A DNA stretch of 64,000 nt from Tolypothrix tenuis PCC 7101 (GTDB taxonomy: Bacteria; Cyanobacteriota; Cyanobacteriia; Cyanobacteriales; Nostocaceae): contig NZ_AP018248.1 of assembly GCF_002368295.1 (NCBI RefSeq), positions 124,001-188,000 on the forward strand. The letters run 5' to 3'. The notes under the pieces were generated by a model, which was not told where the DNA came from, searched no databases, and saw nothing but the letters and a program-made list of their open reading frames with translations. The position numbers and the translations under genes were made by a program. This document shows, one piece after another, positions 27,550 through 35,698 of this stretch (position 1 is the first letter of the stretch; the number at the start of each line of letters is the position of its first letter).

Positions 27550-28824
27550 ATGCTTAGTGATAAACAAAATTTGATTATGATTGTTGAGGATAACCCAGTT
27601 AATGCCAAGGTACTGTTTGAGTTTTTGCAAGCATCTGGTTTTCGTGTTTTAGTTGCTAAAAGTGGCGAAAGCGCTCTAGAAAAATTACAACTAGTCTCTC
27701 CAGACCTTATATTATTAGATGTGATGATGCCGGGAATTGATGGCTTTGAAACTTGCCGTCGATTAAAAGAACAAGAATCGACCCGTGATATTCCAGTTAT
27801 TTTTATGACAGCTTTATCAGATGTGGTAGATAAAGTAAAAGGCTTAACTCTCGGTGCGGTAGATTATATCACTAAGCCATTTCAACCAGAAGATGTACTG
27901 GCGCGTGTAAATGTCCACTTAAAATTGTGTCATCTCAACCAAAAGCTAGAACAAAGAGCAGCAGAATTAACTAATACTGTAGCGCAACTCAAACAGTCTC
28001 AAAAGCGCTTAGTAGAGAGTGAAAAAATGTCTTCTTTAGGACAGTTGGTAGCAGGAATTGCCCACGAAATTAATAATCCGGCTGGTTTTATTGGGGGCAA
28101 TCTCACCTATGCTCAAAAATATATGCAAGACCTGATAGACCACATCCACCTTTATAAAAATCAGGCTACAGCACCAGAAATTGTTCAACATGCAAAAAAA
28201 ATTGACTTAGATTTTCTCCTAGAAGACTTCCCGCACATACTCACTTCTATGCAGCAGGGAGTAGAAAGAATATCTGATATTAGTGCTTCTCTTCGCACCT
28301 TTGCTCGTGCCGATAGCACTGTCAAAATTCCTTTTAACATTCATGATGGCATCGACAGTACGATTTTAATTTTGAAGCATCGCTTAAAAGCTTGTGAGAC
28401 TCGTCCCGCGATTGAAGTAATTCGTGATTACGGTAATTTACCTGAGGTGAAATGTTTTGCAGGGCAACTCAATCAAGTATTTATGAATATATTAGCCAAT
28501 GCGATTGATGCTTTAGAAGAGTCTAATGATGGGCGGAGTTATCAAGAAATAGAAAAGAATCCTAATTATATTAAAGTTCAAACTAATTTAACTGAAGATA
28601 AAAATTCTATTGTGATTAAATTTAAAGATAATGGTTTAGGTATTCCCGATGATATTAAATCACAAGTATTTGAGCATTTATTCACAACTAAAGCAGTAGG
28701 GAAAGGTACAGGTTTAGGCTTATCTATTACTCGTCAAATAATTGTGGAAAATCACGGGGGTAGTATAGAGGTAAGTTCTATACGAGGTCATGGTTCGGAA
28801 TTTGTGATTACTTTGCCGATTTGA
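27550..28824 (+). CDS. response regulator - histidine kinase fusion
   Basis: This 424-residue soluble protein begins with a receiver domain (Asp57 in ILLDVMMPGIDGFE, Lys in DYITKPFQPED), followed by a coiled coil and a histidine kinase with His172 in AGIAHEINNPAGF and an HATPase domain (GKGTGLGLSITRQI). The kinase half is of the same subgroup as the C-terminus of the giant kinase at 12498 (shared SLGQ-x2-AGIAHEINNP and GQLNQVFMNIL-NAIDAL). It starts 2 bases after the upstream hybrid kinase and is surely co-expressed, so the pair probably forms a phosphorelay: Cache sensor, receiver, then receiver-controlled second kinase. Confidence 0.92.
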   Translation: MLSDKQNLIMIVEDNPVNAKVLFEFLQASGFRVLVAKSGESALEKLQLVSPDLILLDVMMPGIDGFETCRRLKEQESTRDIPVIFMTALSDVVDKVKGLTLGAVDYITKPFQPEDVLARVNVHLKLCHLNQKLEQRAAELTNTVAQLKQSQKRLVESEKMSSLGQLVAGIAHEINNPAGFIGGNLTYAQKYMQDLIDHIHLYKNQATAPEIVQHAKKIDLDFLLEDFPHILTSMQQGVERISDISASLRTFARADSTVKIPFNIHDGIDSTILILKHRLKACETRPAIEVIRDYGNLPEVKCFAGQLNQVFMNILANAIDALEESNDGRSYQEIEKNPNYIKVQTNLTEDKNSIVIKFKDNGLGIPDDIKSQVFEHLFTTKAVGKGTGLGLSITRQIIVENHGGSIEVSSIRGHGSEFVITLPI

Positions 28825-28917
28825 TGGTGTTTGGTGTTGGGTAAAAATATTAGGTTTTTTTCCATGTTTATTCGAGGATTGTTAAAAATTCCTCTGATTG
28901 GTAGTACAACATTTTAG

Positions 28918-29062
28918 ATCCCCCTAAATCCCCCTTAAAAAGGGGGACTTTAAGAACTTTTTAGCACCTTAAGAAGAGACTAGAAGAAACAAAAGAGGGA
29001 AGAAATACTGCCCCCTGGGACTTTAAGAACTTTCCCCCCTTTTTAAAGGGGGTAGGGGGGAT
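28918..29062. repeat. MITE-like element with GATCCCCC terminal inverted repeats
   Basis: The two ends read GATCCCCCTAAATCCCCCTT inward from 28918 and GATCCCCCCTACCCCCTTT inward from 29062 on the other strand. Each end carries its own CCCCCTT(T)AAAAAGGGGG hairpin, and the word ACTTTAAGAACTTT occurs just inside each end. It has no coding capacity, is about 145 bases long, and lies between the two-component operon and ndhB. Confidence 0.7.
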
Positions 29063-29082
29063 CAAGATGACGCAATTTATAA

Positions 29083-30639
29083 CTATTCGGGTTGCTTGAT
29101 AGTAACTGCACTTGCTTGCGAGCTGACAATTGTAGCTGTTTGCAATATGGCTGTATGAGCAACTGAATTGTTAGCTAAGGTAAATAAGGGATTTGACAAA
29201 ATCCCGGCAATGGTAGTAGCGATTAAAGTTACTACCAACCCTACCTGCAAAGGTCTATAGCCTGGTAAATTCCAATTGATGGCAGGGTAATTTTTGACCA
29301 CATCAGACATTTCTTGCGGTTCTTTTACTACCATCATCTTGACTACGCGGATGTAGTAGTAGATGGAGACAACGCTAGTAACTAAGCCTAACAAGACTAG
29401 CCAGTAAAGGCCTGCTTGCCAACCAGCCCAGAATAGGTAAATTTTCCCAAAGAATCCGGCTAGTGGAGGAATACCGCCTAAAGACAGCAGGGAAATGCTC
29501 AAACCTAATGTCAGAAGCGGGTCTTTTTGATACAAACCAGAGTATTCGGCAATCTGGTCGGTTCCTGTCCGGAGAGAGAACAGAATAATGCAGGTAAAAC
29601 CGCACAGGTTCATGAACAGATAGACCAGCAAGTAAAATATCATACTGGCGTATCCGGCTTCAGTACCAGCTATCAAGCCAAGCATCACAAACCCAGCTTG
29701 GGCAATAGATGAATAAGCCAGCATCCGTTTCATGCTGGTTTGAGCTAGGGCGACTACGTTACCCAAAATCATGCTGAGAACAGCAAGGGCGGTGAAGACA
29801 AATCTCCACTCGTCAGCAACCAAGGGGAAGACAGTTGTGAGTAAGCGGATAGCTAAGGCAAAACCTGCTGCTTTAGAACCGACAGATAAAAAGGCAATCA
29901 CTGGGGTGGGTGCGCCTTCGTAAACGTCTGGAGTCCATTGGTGGAAGGGTGCAGCAGAAATTTTAAAGCCAATCCCGGCAATCACAAACACCAGGGCAAT
30001 CACTATACCTAATGATTGACCAATGTGAGCTGTAGCAATGCCATTTGCGATCGCACTCAGTTCTGTTTGTCCACCTGATAAACCATACAGCAGCGATACG
30101 CCATATAAAAATACTGCTGTACTGGAAGCGCCAATCAACAGGTATTTCAACGCCGCTTCATTAGAGCGCGGGTCTCGCTTGGTATAACCGGTTAACAAAT
30201 AAGAGGAAATACTCAGGGTTTCTAGGGAGATGAAAATCATCACCAACTCGCTAGCCCCGGATAAGAACATTCCTCCTAAGGTAGCGGTGAGCAAAATCGC
30301 AATGAATTCTGCTAACGCCGTGCCACTCTGTTCCACGTAGCGAATGGACATTAAGATGGTGACTGCGGCAGATAAGGCAATAATCCCGCGAAAGACGATA
30401 CTAAGGTCGTCACTATTAAAGCCACCGCTAAAAGAAATGGGATTAGTAGCATCCCATTGAAAATACAGGGCGACAATCGACGCAAGCAAACCTGCGATCG
30501 CTAGATACCCAATCCAGCGCGAAGATGTACGCCCTAAAATCAAATCAACAATCAAAACCCCCAAAAGGGTGAGTATGACAATACCCTCTGGTAAAATCGT
30601 TCCAGCATTTAACTGGGATGCAAGATTAGCAAAATCCAT
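29083..30639 (-). CDS. ndhB: NAD(P)H-quinone oxidoreductase subunit 2 (NdhB)
   Basis: This 518-residue antiporter-like membrane subunit of the photosynthetic NDH-1 complex carries about 14 transmembrane helices. It shows the expected proton-channel helices, with SLETLSISSYLLTGY (Glu in the third unit), the lysine helix FKISAAPFHQWTPDVYEGAPTP, and MKRMLAYSSIAQAGF. NDH-1 takes electrons from ferredoxin and pumps protons in thylakoid respiration and cyclic electron flow. Length is normal. It is transcribed alone; other ndh genes except ndhD are elsewhere. Confidence 0.96.
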   Translation of the reverse strand: MDFANLASQLNAGTILPEGIVILTLLGVLIVDLILGRTSSRWIGYLAIAGLLASIVALYFQWDATNPISFSGGFNSDDLSIVFRGIIALSAAVTILMSIRYVEQSGTALAEFIAILLTATLGGMFLSGASELVMIFISLETLSISSYLLTGYTKRDPRSNEAALKYLLIGASSTAVFLYGVSLLYGLSGGQTELSAIANGIATAHIGQSLGIVIALVFVIAGIGFKISAAPFHQWTPDVYEGAPTPVIAFLSVGSKAAGFALAIRLLTTVFPLVADEWRFVFTALAVLSMILGNVVALAQTSMKRMLAYSSIAQAGFVMLGLIAGTEAGYASMIFYLLVYLFMNLCGFTCIILFSLRTGTDQIAEYSGLYQKDPLLTLGLSISLLSLGGIPPLAGFFGKIYLFWAGWQAGLYWLVLLGLVTSVVSIYYYIRVVKMMVVKEPQEMSDVVKNYPAINWNLPGYRPLQVGLVVTLIATTIAGILSNPLFTLANNSVAHTAILQTATIVSSQASAVTIKQPE

Positions 30640-30981
30640 GAGTTGTATAGGTTTTGGCGATTAGACATCAAGGCTAACTTTGTTCATTCTATCTATTGTT
30701 CTGAACTAAAGTTCCATAAACCTTTTTGTCGGTTTCCATAGAGTAATCGAATGGGGGCTGGGTAATGGGTAATGGGTAATGGGTAATTGGGAAGAGATTC
30801 TCTGGCTTTCTCCTCCGCGTCTCTGCGCCTCTGCGTGAGATAATAACACTCTTTCTCCCCTTGCACCCTGCCCCCTGCCCCCTTCCTTTTCCCAGTCTCC
30901 CTCATAAGCAGTACGATCAATAATCATGCACGACCATTCGCTACAGCTGGGTTGATGCGAGATTCAGGGGGGAGGTTAATT
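30640..30981. other. intergenic region with heptamer arrays
   Basis: It lies between the divergent ndhB and sugar-permease genes. It holds TAATGGG-type repeats (30759-30791), a CTCTGCG repeat block near 30818-30836 and CCCTGCC repeats (30865-30888). The open frames here are made of repeats and are not genes. No clear promoter was identified. Confidence 0.65.
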
Positions 30982-31890
30982 GTGTTGGAAAGTAGGAGAC
31001 GGCAGAGAAATCCCAGGTGGAATATGACGGAAAACCTGGCTGGATATCTATTTATGATGCCCGCCATTTTGGTTTTGGGGATTTTTGTGATTCTGCCGAT
31101 TCTCTATGCTGTCTTTCTTTCCTTGCACAAAGTCCAGCTGCTTGGCGGTATTGAGTACCAGTTTATCGGCTTTCGCAATTTCTCACGCTTGGTTGAAGAT
31201 GAGCGTGTTGGGATTGCTTTGAGAAATACAGCAGAATATGTTGCGATCGTTGTTCCCAGCCAAACTATCCTGGCTTTAATTTTAGCGGTAACGCTGAATT
31301 CTGGCATTCGGGGAAAAAATTGGTGGCGTATCCTGTATTTTTTACCAACGGTTACATCTTCAGCCGTACTAACGCTGATTTTTATGTGGATTTACAATAC
31401 CGATGGGCTACTCAATGATTTTCTCGCGGCTTTAGGGCTACCTACATATAACTGGTTAGGAGATCCAGCAGTCGCCCTCAAAGGCATCATGATTATGAAT
31501 ATTTGGTCTACAGCGCCGTTTTTCATGGTGATTTACCTAGCAGCACTGCAGGATATTCCTCAATCGCTTTACGAAGCTGCAGAACTGGATGGCGCTAATG
31601 GCTGGCAAAAATTTATTCATGTTACTATCCCCATACTCAAGCCTGTCACCTTCTTTGTTGTGGCTATGGGGATAATTGGCACGTTTCAATTATTCGATCA
31701 GTCTTATATTTTTTCTGGTGGGACTGGCGGCCCAAATAATGCCACCCTCACTGTTGTACTGTTAATCTACCAAGCTGTATTTCGGAATTTACAGATGGGT
31801 TATGCAGCTGCGATCGCTTTTTTGCTAGCAGCAATTATTATTGCAATGACTTTGATTCAGCAGCGATTGTTTGGAGGTGACAGAATTTGA
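30982..31890 (+). CDS. carbohydrate ABC transporter permease, MalF/UgpA type
   Basis: This membrane permease of about 302 residues has six helices and the EAA loop EAAELDGANGWQKFIHVTIP that contacts the ATPase, as in MalF/UgpA/LacF proteins of sugar importers. The start chosen is the GTG at 30982, because GGAGG lies 6 bases upstream. A TTG at 30952 and an ATG at 31024 are in the same frame. It overlaps the next permease gene by 4 bases. No solute-binding protein or ATPase gene is adjacent, so the sugar is unknown. Confidence 0.88.
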   Translation: MLESRRRQRNPRWNMTENLAGYLFMMPAILVLGIFVILPILYAVFLSLHKVQLLGGIEYQFIGFRNFSRLVEDERVGIALRNTAEYVAIVVPSQTILALILAVTLNSGIRGKNWWRILYFLPTVTSSAVLTLIFMWIYNTDGLLNDFLAALGLPTYNWLGDPAVALKGIMIMNIWSTAPFFMVIYLAALQDIPQSLYEAAELDGANGWQKFIHVTIPILKPVTFFVVAMGIIGTFQLFDQSYIFSGGTGGPNNATLTVVLLIYQAVFRNLQMGYAAAIAFLLAAIIIAMTLIQQRLFGGDRI

Positions 31891-32723
31891 CTAAAATCTT
31901 GCGCTTTCCCTGGCTGAAAATACTTCTCTATGTCTTACTCACACTCTATGCTGTCATCACTTTAATTCCTTTTTTATGGGCGCTTTCAGCCTCATTTAAG
32001 CCACTATCAGAAATTGTTGGTGGCGAACCAAATTTAATACCACAAAATTTCACTTTTGATAACTACAAGCAAATATTCTTACAAGAACCCCTATTTTGGC
32101 GCTGGTTGTTTAACAGTGTGCTAATTGCTCTCAGTGTGACAATTTTAAATTTACTGCTGAACTCAATGGCAGGTTATGCCTTAGCTAGATTGCGCTTTGC
32201 GGGGAAACGCTTCTGGTTCTTGCTGATTTTAGCCGTGTTAGCTGTTCCCGCTCAGATTACCTTGATTCCTACCTTTTTAATTTTAAAAGCGATCGGCTGG
32301 CTCAATACTTACCAAGGCATGATAGTGCCTAGTATGGTTAATGCCACTTTCATTTTCATGATGCGGCAATTTTTCGTTAATTTTCCTAAAGAACTAGAAG
32401 AAGCCGCACAACTTGATGGCTTAAATACCTTACAAATTTTTCGGCATATTGTCTTACCTTTAGCCAAACCAGCCCTCGCCGCCCAAGCAGTGTTTGTATT
32501 TATGGGTAGCTGGAATAATTTTTTGCTTCCTGTAGTAATTTTATTCGACCCCGAAATGTTTACCCTCCCCTTAGGGTTAAACACCTTCAAAGGTCAATAC
32601 ATCAGCTATTGGAACTACATCATGGCAGCTTCGATGGTATTCACCCTACCAGCTTTGGGAATTTACGCCTTTTTTAACCGTTACTTTATTCAAAGTGTCA
32701 CATTTACTGGGGGGAAGGGGTAA
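31887..32723 (+). CDS. carbohydrate ABC transporter permease, MalG/UgpE type
   Basis: This 278-residue permease has six hydrophobic helices and the EAA loop EEAAQLDGLNTLQIFRHIVLP, followed by PLAKPALAA. It is the partner of the preceding MalF-type permease and completes the membrane channel of a sugar importer. The start is a TTG at 31887, overlapping the previous stop by 4 bases, with a near-perfect ribosome site GGAGGTGA just upstream. The ATP-binding and sugar-binding subunits are not in the window. Confidence 0.9.
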   Translation: MTKILRFPWLKILLYVLLTLYAVITLIPFLWALSASFKPLSEIVGGEPNLIPQNFTFDNYKQIFLQEPLFWRWLFNSVLIALSVTILNLLLNSMAGYALARLRFAGKRFWFLLILAVLAVPAQITLIPTFLILKAIGWLNTYQGMIVPSMVNATFIFMMRQFFVNFPKELEEAAQLDGLNTLQIFRHIVLPLAKPALAAQAVFVFMGSWNNFLLPVVILFDPEMFTLPLGLNTFKGQYISYWNYIMAASMVFTLPALGIYAFFNRYFIQSVTFTGGKG

Positions 32724-33293
32724 TAATATGGGCATGGGGCATGGGGCATTGGGCAGAGGTAATTGGTAATTGGTAATTGGTAATTGGGTGTTTGTCATTA
32801 ATTATTTCTCCCCCACTCCCTCATCCTCCTCATCCCCCTAGTCCCCAGTCCCCAGTCCCCAGTCCCCACTCCCCACTACAAGAACAGTATTTTGGGCGAC
32901 AAATTGCACTCTTAACGTGATATTGGTATTACAGCGACTCAATCTCTATATATCAGTTAAGAAAACATTATGGGTTTTGCAGACCTATGGATCGCAGAGA
33001 TAGCAGCAGACCGCAGGAATACTGTGGAGAAAAGGTTTTCTCTGTACAACCACCTCTTAATTGCCGATAAACACCAAAAGACCCATTTGGCGTTGGCGGC
33101 TGCAAAGGCAATTATTTTTCACATATTGGCTGAAAAATATCCCATAAGTACTAGCGGCTTGTTGGGTGAAACTGAAGCCACCTGAAGGGCTTTGTTGCTA
33201 TGGCTTTGGCTTAATAGCAATGAACAAATAACAACATGGAGATTGAGTCACGCTAAATAGCTGTGTTGAGTGTCAAAATCTTTAAGGGGAAAC
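32724..33293. other. intergenic region with four heptamer arrays
   Basis: It holds arrays of GGGCATG (32728-32750), TAATTGG (32758-32787) and CCCCAGT/CCCCACT (32840-32877). After these, about 400 bases lead into psbV. Apart from one doubtful small open frame (32970-33185) nothing else was recognised. Confidence 0.65.
32970..33185 (+). CDS. doubtful small hypothetical protein
   Basis: A 71-codon frame (begins MGFADLWIAEIAADRRN) with balanced amino acid use and no family recognised. It lacks a clear ribosome site, and it ends about 110 bases before psbV. It may be a chance frame in the psbV leader. Confidence 0.25.
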   Translation: MGFADLWIAEIAADRRNTVEKRFSLYNHLLIADKHQKTHLALAAAKAIIFHILAEKYPISTSGLLGETEAT

Positions 33294-33785
33294 ATGTTTA
33301 GAAGATTAATTGGCGTTGTTGTAGCTACTGTTTTATTAACGTTTCAATTGTTTGTCGGTAATGCGACAGCCGTAGAACTGGATAAAGCCACCCGGACAGT
33401 AACATTAAATGACAAGGGTGATACAACTGTACTGAGCTTGAAACAAGTCAAAGAAGGTAAACGTTTATTTCAATACGCTTGCGCTCAATGTCACGTTGGT
33501 GGTGTAACCAAGACTAACCAAAACGTAGGGCTGGAACCAGAAGCATTATCACTGGCTACACCAAACCGTAATAATATTGAAGGTTTGGTGGATTACATGA
33601 AGAATCCTACTACTTATGACGGTGAAGAAGATATCTCAGAATTACATCCCAGCACCAAGAGTGCAGATATTTTCACAGAAATGAGAAACCTAACTGATGA
33701 CGACTTAGAAGCGATCGCTGGTCATATTCTCTTACAACCCAAAGTTGTAGGTAGCAAGTGGGGCGGCGGTAAGATTTACTACTAA
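33294..33785 (+). CDS. psbV: photosystem II cytochrome c-550 (PsbV)
   Basis: This 163-residue precursor has an N-terminal signal peptide (to about residue 26, VGNATA) and a mature protein beginning VELDKATRT. The heme-binding CAQCH is at residues 63-67, and the second axial histidine lies in ISELHPST, as in all PsbV proteins. The C-terminal KWGGGKIYY is typical. It is an extrinsic lumenal subunit of photosystem II that stabilises the oxygen-evolving cluster. The start ATG at 33294 is preceded by AAGGGGAA; a longer in-frame version from 33270 is less likely. psbV2 and petE follow on the same strand. Confidence 0.96.
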   Translation: MFRRLIGVVVATVLLTFQLFVGNATAVELDKATRTVTLNDKGDTTVLSLKQVKEGKRLFQYACAQCHVGGVTKTNQNVGLEPEALSLATPNRNNIEGLVDYMKNPTTYDGEEDISELHPSTKSADIFTEMRNLTDDDLEAIAGHILLQPKVVGSKWGGGKIYY

Positions 33786-33938
33786 ATCCAGTCATTAGTG
33801 CTGAGGTCTGGGTGCTGAGTTCTGAAACTTAGGGACTGGGGATTTAAGATTACCCGCTAATTCCCTTCCTCAAAGACTCAGGACTGAGAATCTAGATCTC
33901 AGTACCTTGGTAACGCGATCGCAATATACTGCTTGTGT

Positions 33939-34436
33939 ATGTTGGATAAATTTTTTGCTCGTTGTATTTTCCTGGTTTTGGTGATTTTCTTTGTTTTCTA
34001 TGACAGTGGTAGCTTGATGGCTCATGCTGCCAATATTGACCCTTATATAGGTAGATATTTACACGTCACCGAGCCAATTGCCCTGGAAATGGATGAACAG
34101 GGTAATACACGTCTGTTTTCACCTGTAGAATTATCTGTGGGCAAAAAACTGTTTGAAGCCAACTGCATTAATTGCCATGTTGGTGGCGCAACTTTGCCCG
34201 ATCCTCAAGTATCCCTGGCGCTAACAACACTCAAGGGTGCGAATCCGGCGCGCGATCGTATTAACGCGCTGATAGAATTTATGCGCCAGCCAATGACCTA
34301 TGATGGTAGTCAAGAAACTTATTGGTGTCGCCAGTTAACTCCCAATTTTCTGCCACAACAGCAAATAGAAAGTTTAGCTGCTTTTGTTCTGGCCGCTGCA
34401 AAAAAAGCTCCTGGTTGGGGTCAAGAAGATTTTTGA
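33939..34436 (+). CDS. psbV2: cytochrome c-550-like protein PsbV2
   Basis: This 165-residue secreted c-type cytochrome is a paralogue of psbV and lies 150 bases downstream. A signal helix (about residues 9-25) precedes the mature part, which has the heme site CINCHVGG and ends KKAPGWGQ. Where PsbV has its second axial His (ISELHPST), this protein reads ETYWCRQLTP. This fits the Thermosynechococcus PsbV2 structure, in which a cysteine replaces that histidine (from memory). The function of PsbV2 is not settled. The ATG at 33939 was chosen; a TTG two codons earlier is in frame. Confidence 0.88.
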   Translation: MLDKFFARCIFLVLVIFFVFYDSGSLMAHAANIDPYIGRYLHVTEPIALEMDEQGNTRLFSPVELSVGKKLFEANCINCHVGGATLPDPQVSLALTTLKGANPARDRINALIEFMRQPMTYDGSQETYWCRQLTPNFLPQQQIESLAAFVLAAAKKAPGWGQEDF

Positions 34437-34848
34437 ACATTGATGCAGCTTTTATATAAAAAATTTCTAAAAAAAATATAAAAATACTTGCTTTTTATTT
34501 TTACTTGAGTACTAAACCTTTGTATATACAGATATTTTGCTATATGTCAATCTAGTATTTATTACTGATTGCACAAATTTTTATGAATGTGCGTTGATAG
34601 GATTGATGCAATAAATCTCTAAAATTCTTCTTCTTGGCTCTTCTATACGTCATATAGGGTAAGAAACTAGGAATTTCTCTTTGCTAGTCTGCGGTAAGCC
34701 GTTCCAGATTTACATTTGTTCAGATTTTGCGTCAGTATTGGTTAGCGATATTTTACAAAAAAAATTATCTATGACAGTTTGTCGTATTTAGCGTTATTTG
34801 TATTTAAAATAGGAAAGAGAAAACAAAAACTGTTTGTTAGGAGAAGCC
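34437..34848. other. AT-rich leader region of petE
   Basis: 412 bases with no gene. A GACA/TGTC dyad at 34771-34786 and a TAAAAT box at 34805-34810 lie just upstream of petE and are the only regulatory candidates. Confidence 0.6.
34771..34786 (+). promoter_or_regulatory. candidate operator upstream of petE
   Basis: ATGACAGTTTGTCGTA is a near-palindrome (ATGACA / TGTCGT) about 63 bases before the petE start. It overlaps a weak -35-like TTGTCG and precedes a TAAAAT -10-like box. Copper-controlled petE is known to be regulated by a BlaI/CopY-type repressor (PetR) in Synechocystis; linking it to this site is inference. Confidence 0.3.
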
Positions 34849-35265
34849 ATGAAATTGATTGCAGCAAGCTGGCGGCGTTTTAGCCTAGCTGTTTTGACAA
34901 TTCTTTTAGTCGTGAGCAGCTTTGCTGTTTTTACTCCCAGCGCATCGGCTGACACATACCAGATCAAGCTAGGAACTGATAAAGGACTGCTAGCATTTGA
35001 ACCCAGCAAATTGACCATTAAACCTGGCGACACCATTGAATGGGTAAACAACAAAGTTCCTCCCCATAACGTTGTATTTGATGGAGCTAAAAACCCTGGC
35101 AAGAGTGCTGATTTAGCTAAAGCCTTGTCTCACAAGCAATTGTTGATGAATCCTGGTCAAAAGCAAACCACCACCTTCCCTGCAGATGCACCTACTGGTG
35201 AATACACCTTCTACTGCGAACCTCACCGTGGTGCTGGTATGGTTGGCAAGATTACTGTCCAATAA
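34849..35265 (+). CDS. petE: plastocyanin
   Basis: This 138-residue precursor has a signal peptide ending at ASA and a mature protein starting DTYQIKLGTDKGLLAFEP. It carries a full type 1 copper site: His in PPHNVVFD, and Cys, His and Met in YCEPHRGAGM. It shuttles electrons in the thylakoid lumen from cytochrome b6f to photosystem I. The ATG at 34849 has the ribosome site AGGAGA 6 bases upstream, so the 5 extra upstream residues of the open frame are not used. It follows psbV and psbV2, an order I recall from Nostoc. A strong hairpin lies downstream. Confidence 0.96.
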   Translation: MKLIAASWRRFSLAVLTILLVVSSFAVFTPSASADTYQIKLGTDKGLLAFEPSKLTIKPGDTIEWVNNKVPPHNVVFDGAKNPGKSADLAKALSHKQLLMNPGQKQTTTFPADAPTGEYTFYCEPHRGAGMVGKITVQ

Positions 35266-35698
35266 TTAGCAGCAATTGCGAACACCAGATAATTATCTTT
35301 GCTGTTGAACAAAATTAGCCAAGAAGCAACAAACTATAGTTGAGATTTTAATCATGGGGATATCTGGTAGCCCCAAAACTGGAGAGTCAAGCAGTTAAAG
35401 GAATTGACCCTCCAGTGCCATATTTTCCATCCCCACCAGGGGAATAAGTAATGGAATATAACTCGTGGCGCGACGCTGACTTTCGCGAAATTTAGATACC
35501 CGACTTTTTCAAAAAAGTCGGGTATCTTTACAGAGCAGACTTTTTAAAGTTTTGGATTTTGAATATTCAATCCAGAATCCGTCTTGAAAAGTTTGCTCAA
35601 CGGGGGGAACCCCCGCACGCAACTTTTGTCTTCTCTACGAGAGGCTGCGCCAACGACACGCTACGCGAACGCAAAATCCAAAATCTAAAATTCAGTAC
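35266..35698. other. convergent intergenic region petE/glgA
   Basis: It holds a strong bidirectional hairpin (35494-35527) and a dispersed GCTACGCGAACGC-type repeat near 35628-35673. No gene was seen. Confidence 0.7.
35494..35527. terminator. bidirectional intrinsic terminator
   Basis: A perfect 16-base inverted repeat, AGATACCCGACTTTTT and its complement, has T-rich tracts on both strands inside the stem. It lies between the convergent petE and glgA genes and could stop transcription both ways. Confidence 0.85.

Noticed and set aside
30693..30927. Overlapping 73-75-codon frames on the minus strand
   Set aside because: They consist of heptamer and CTCTGCG-type repeats and have no coding character.
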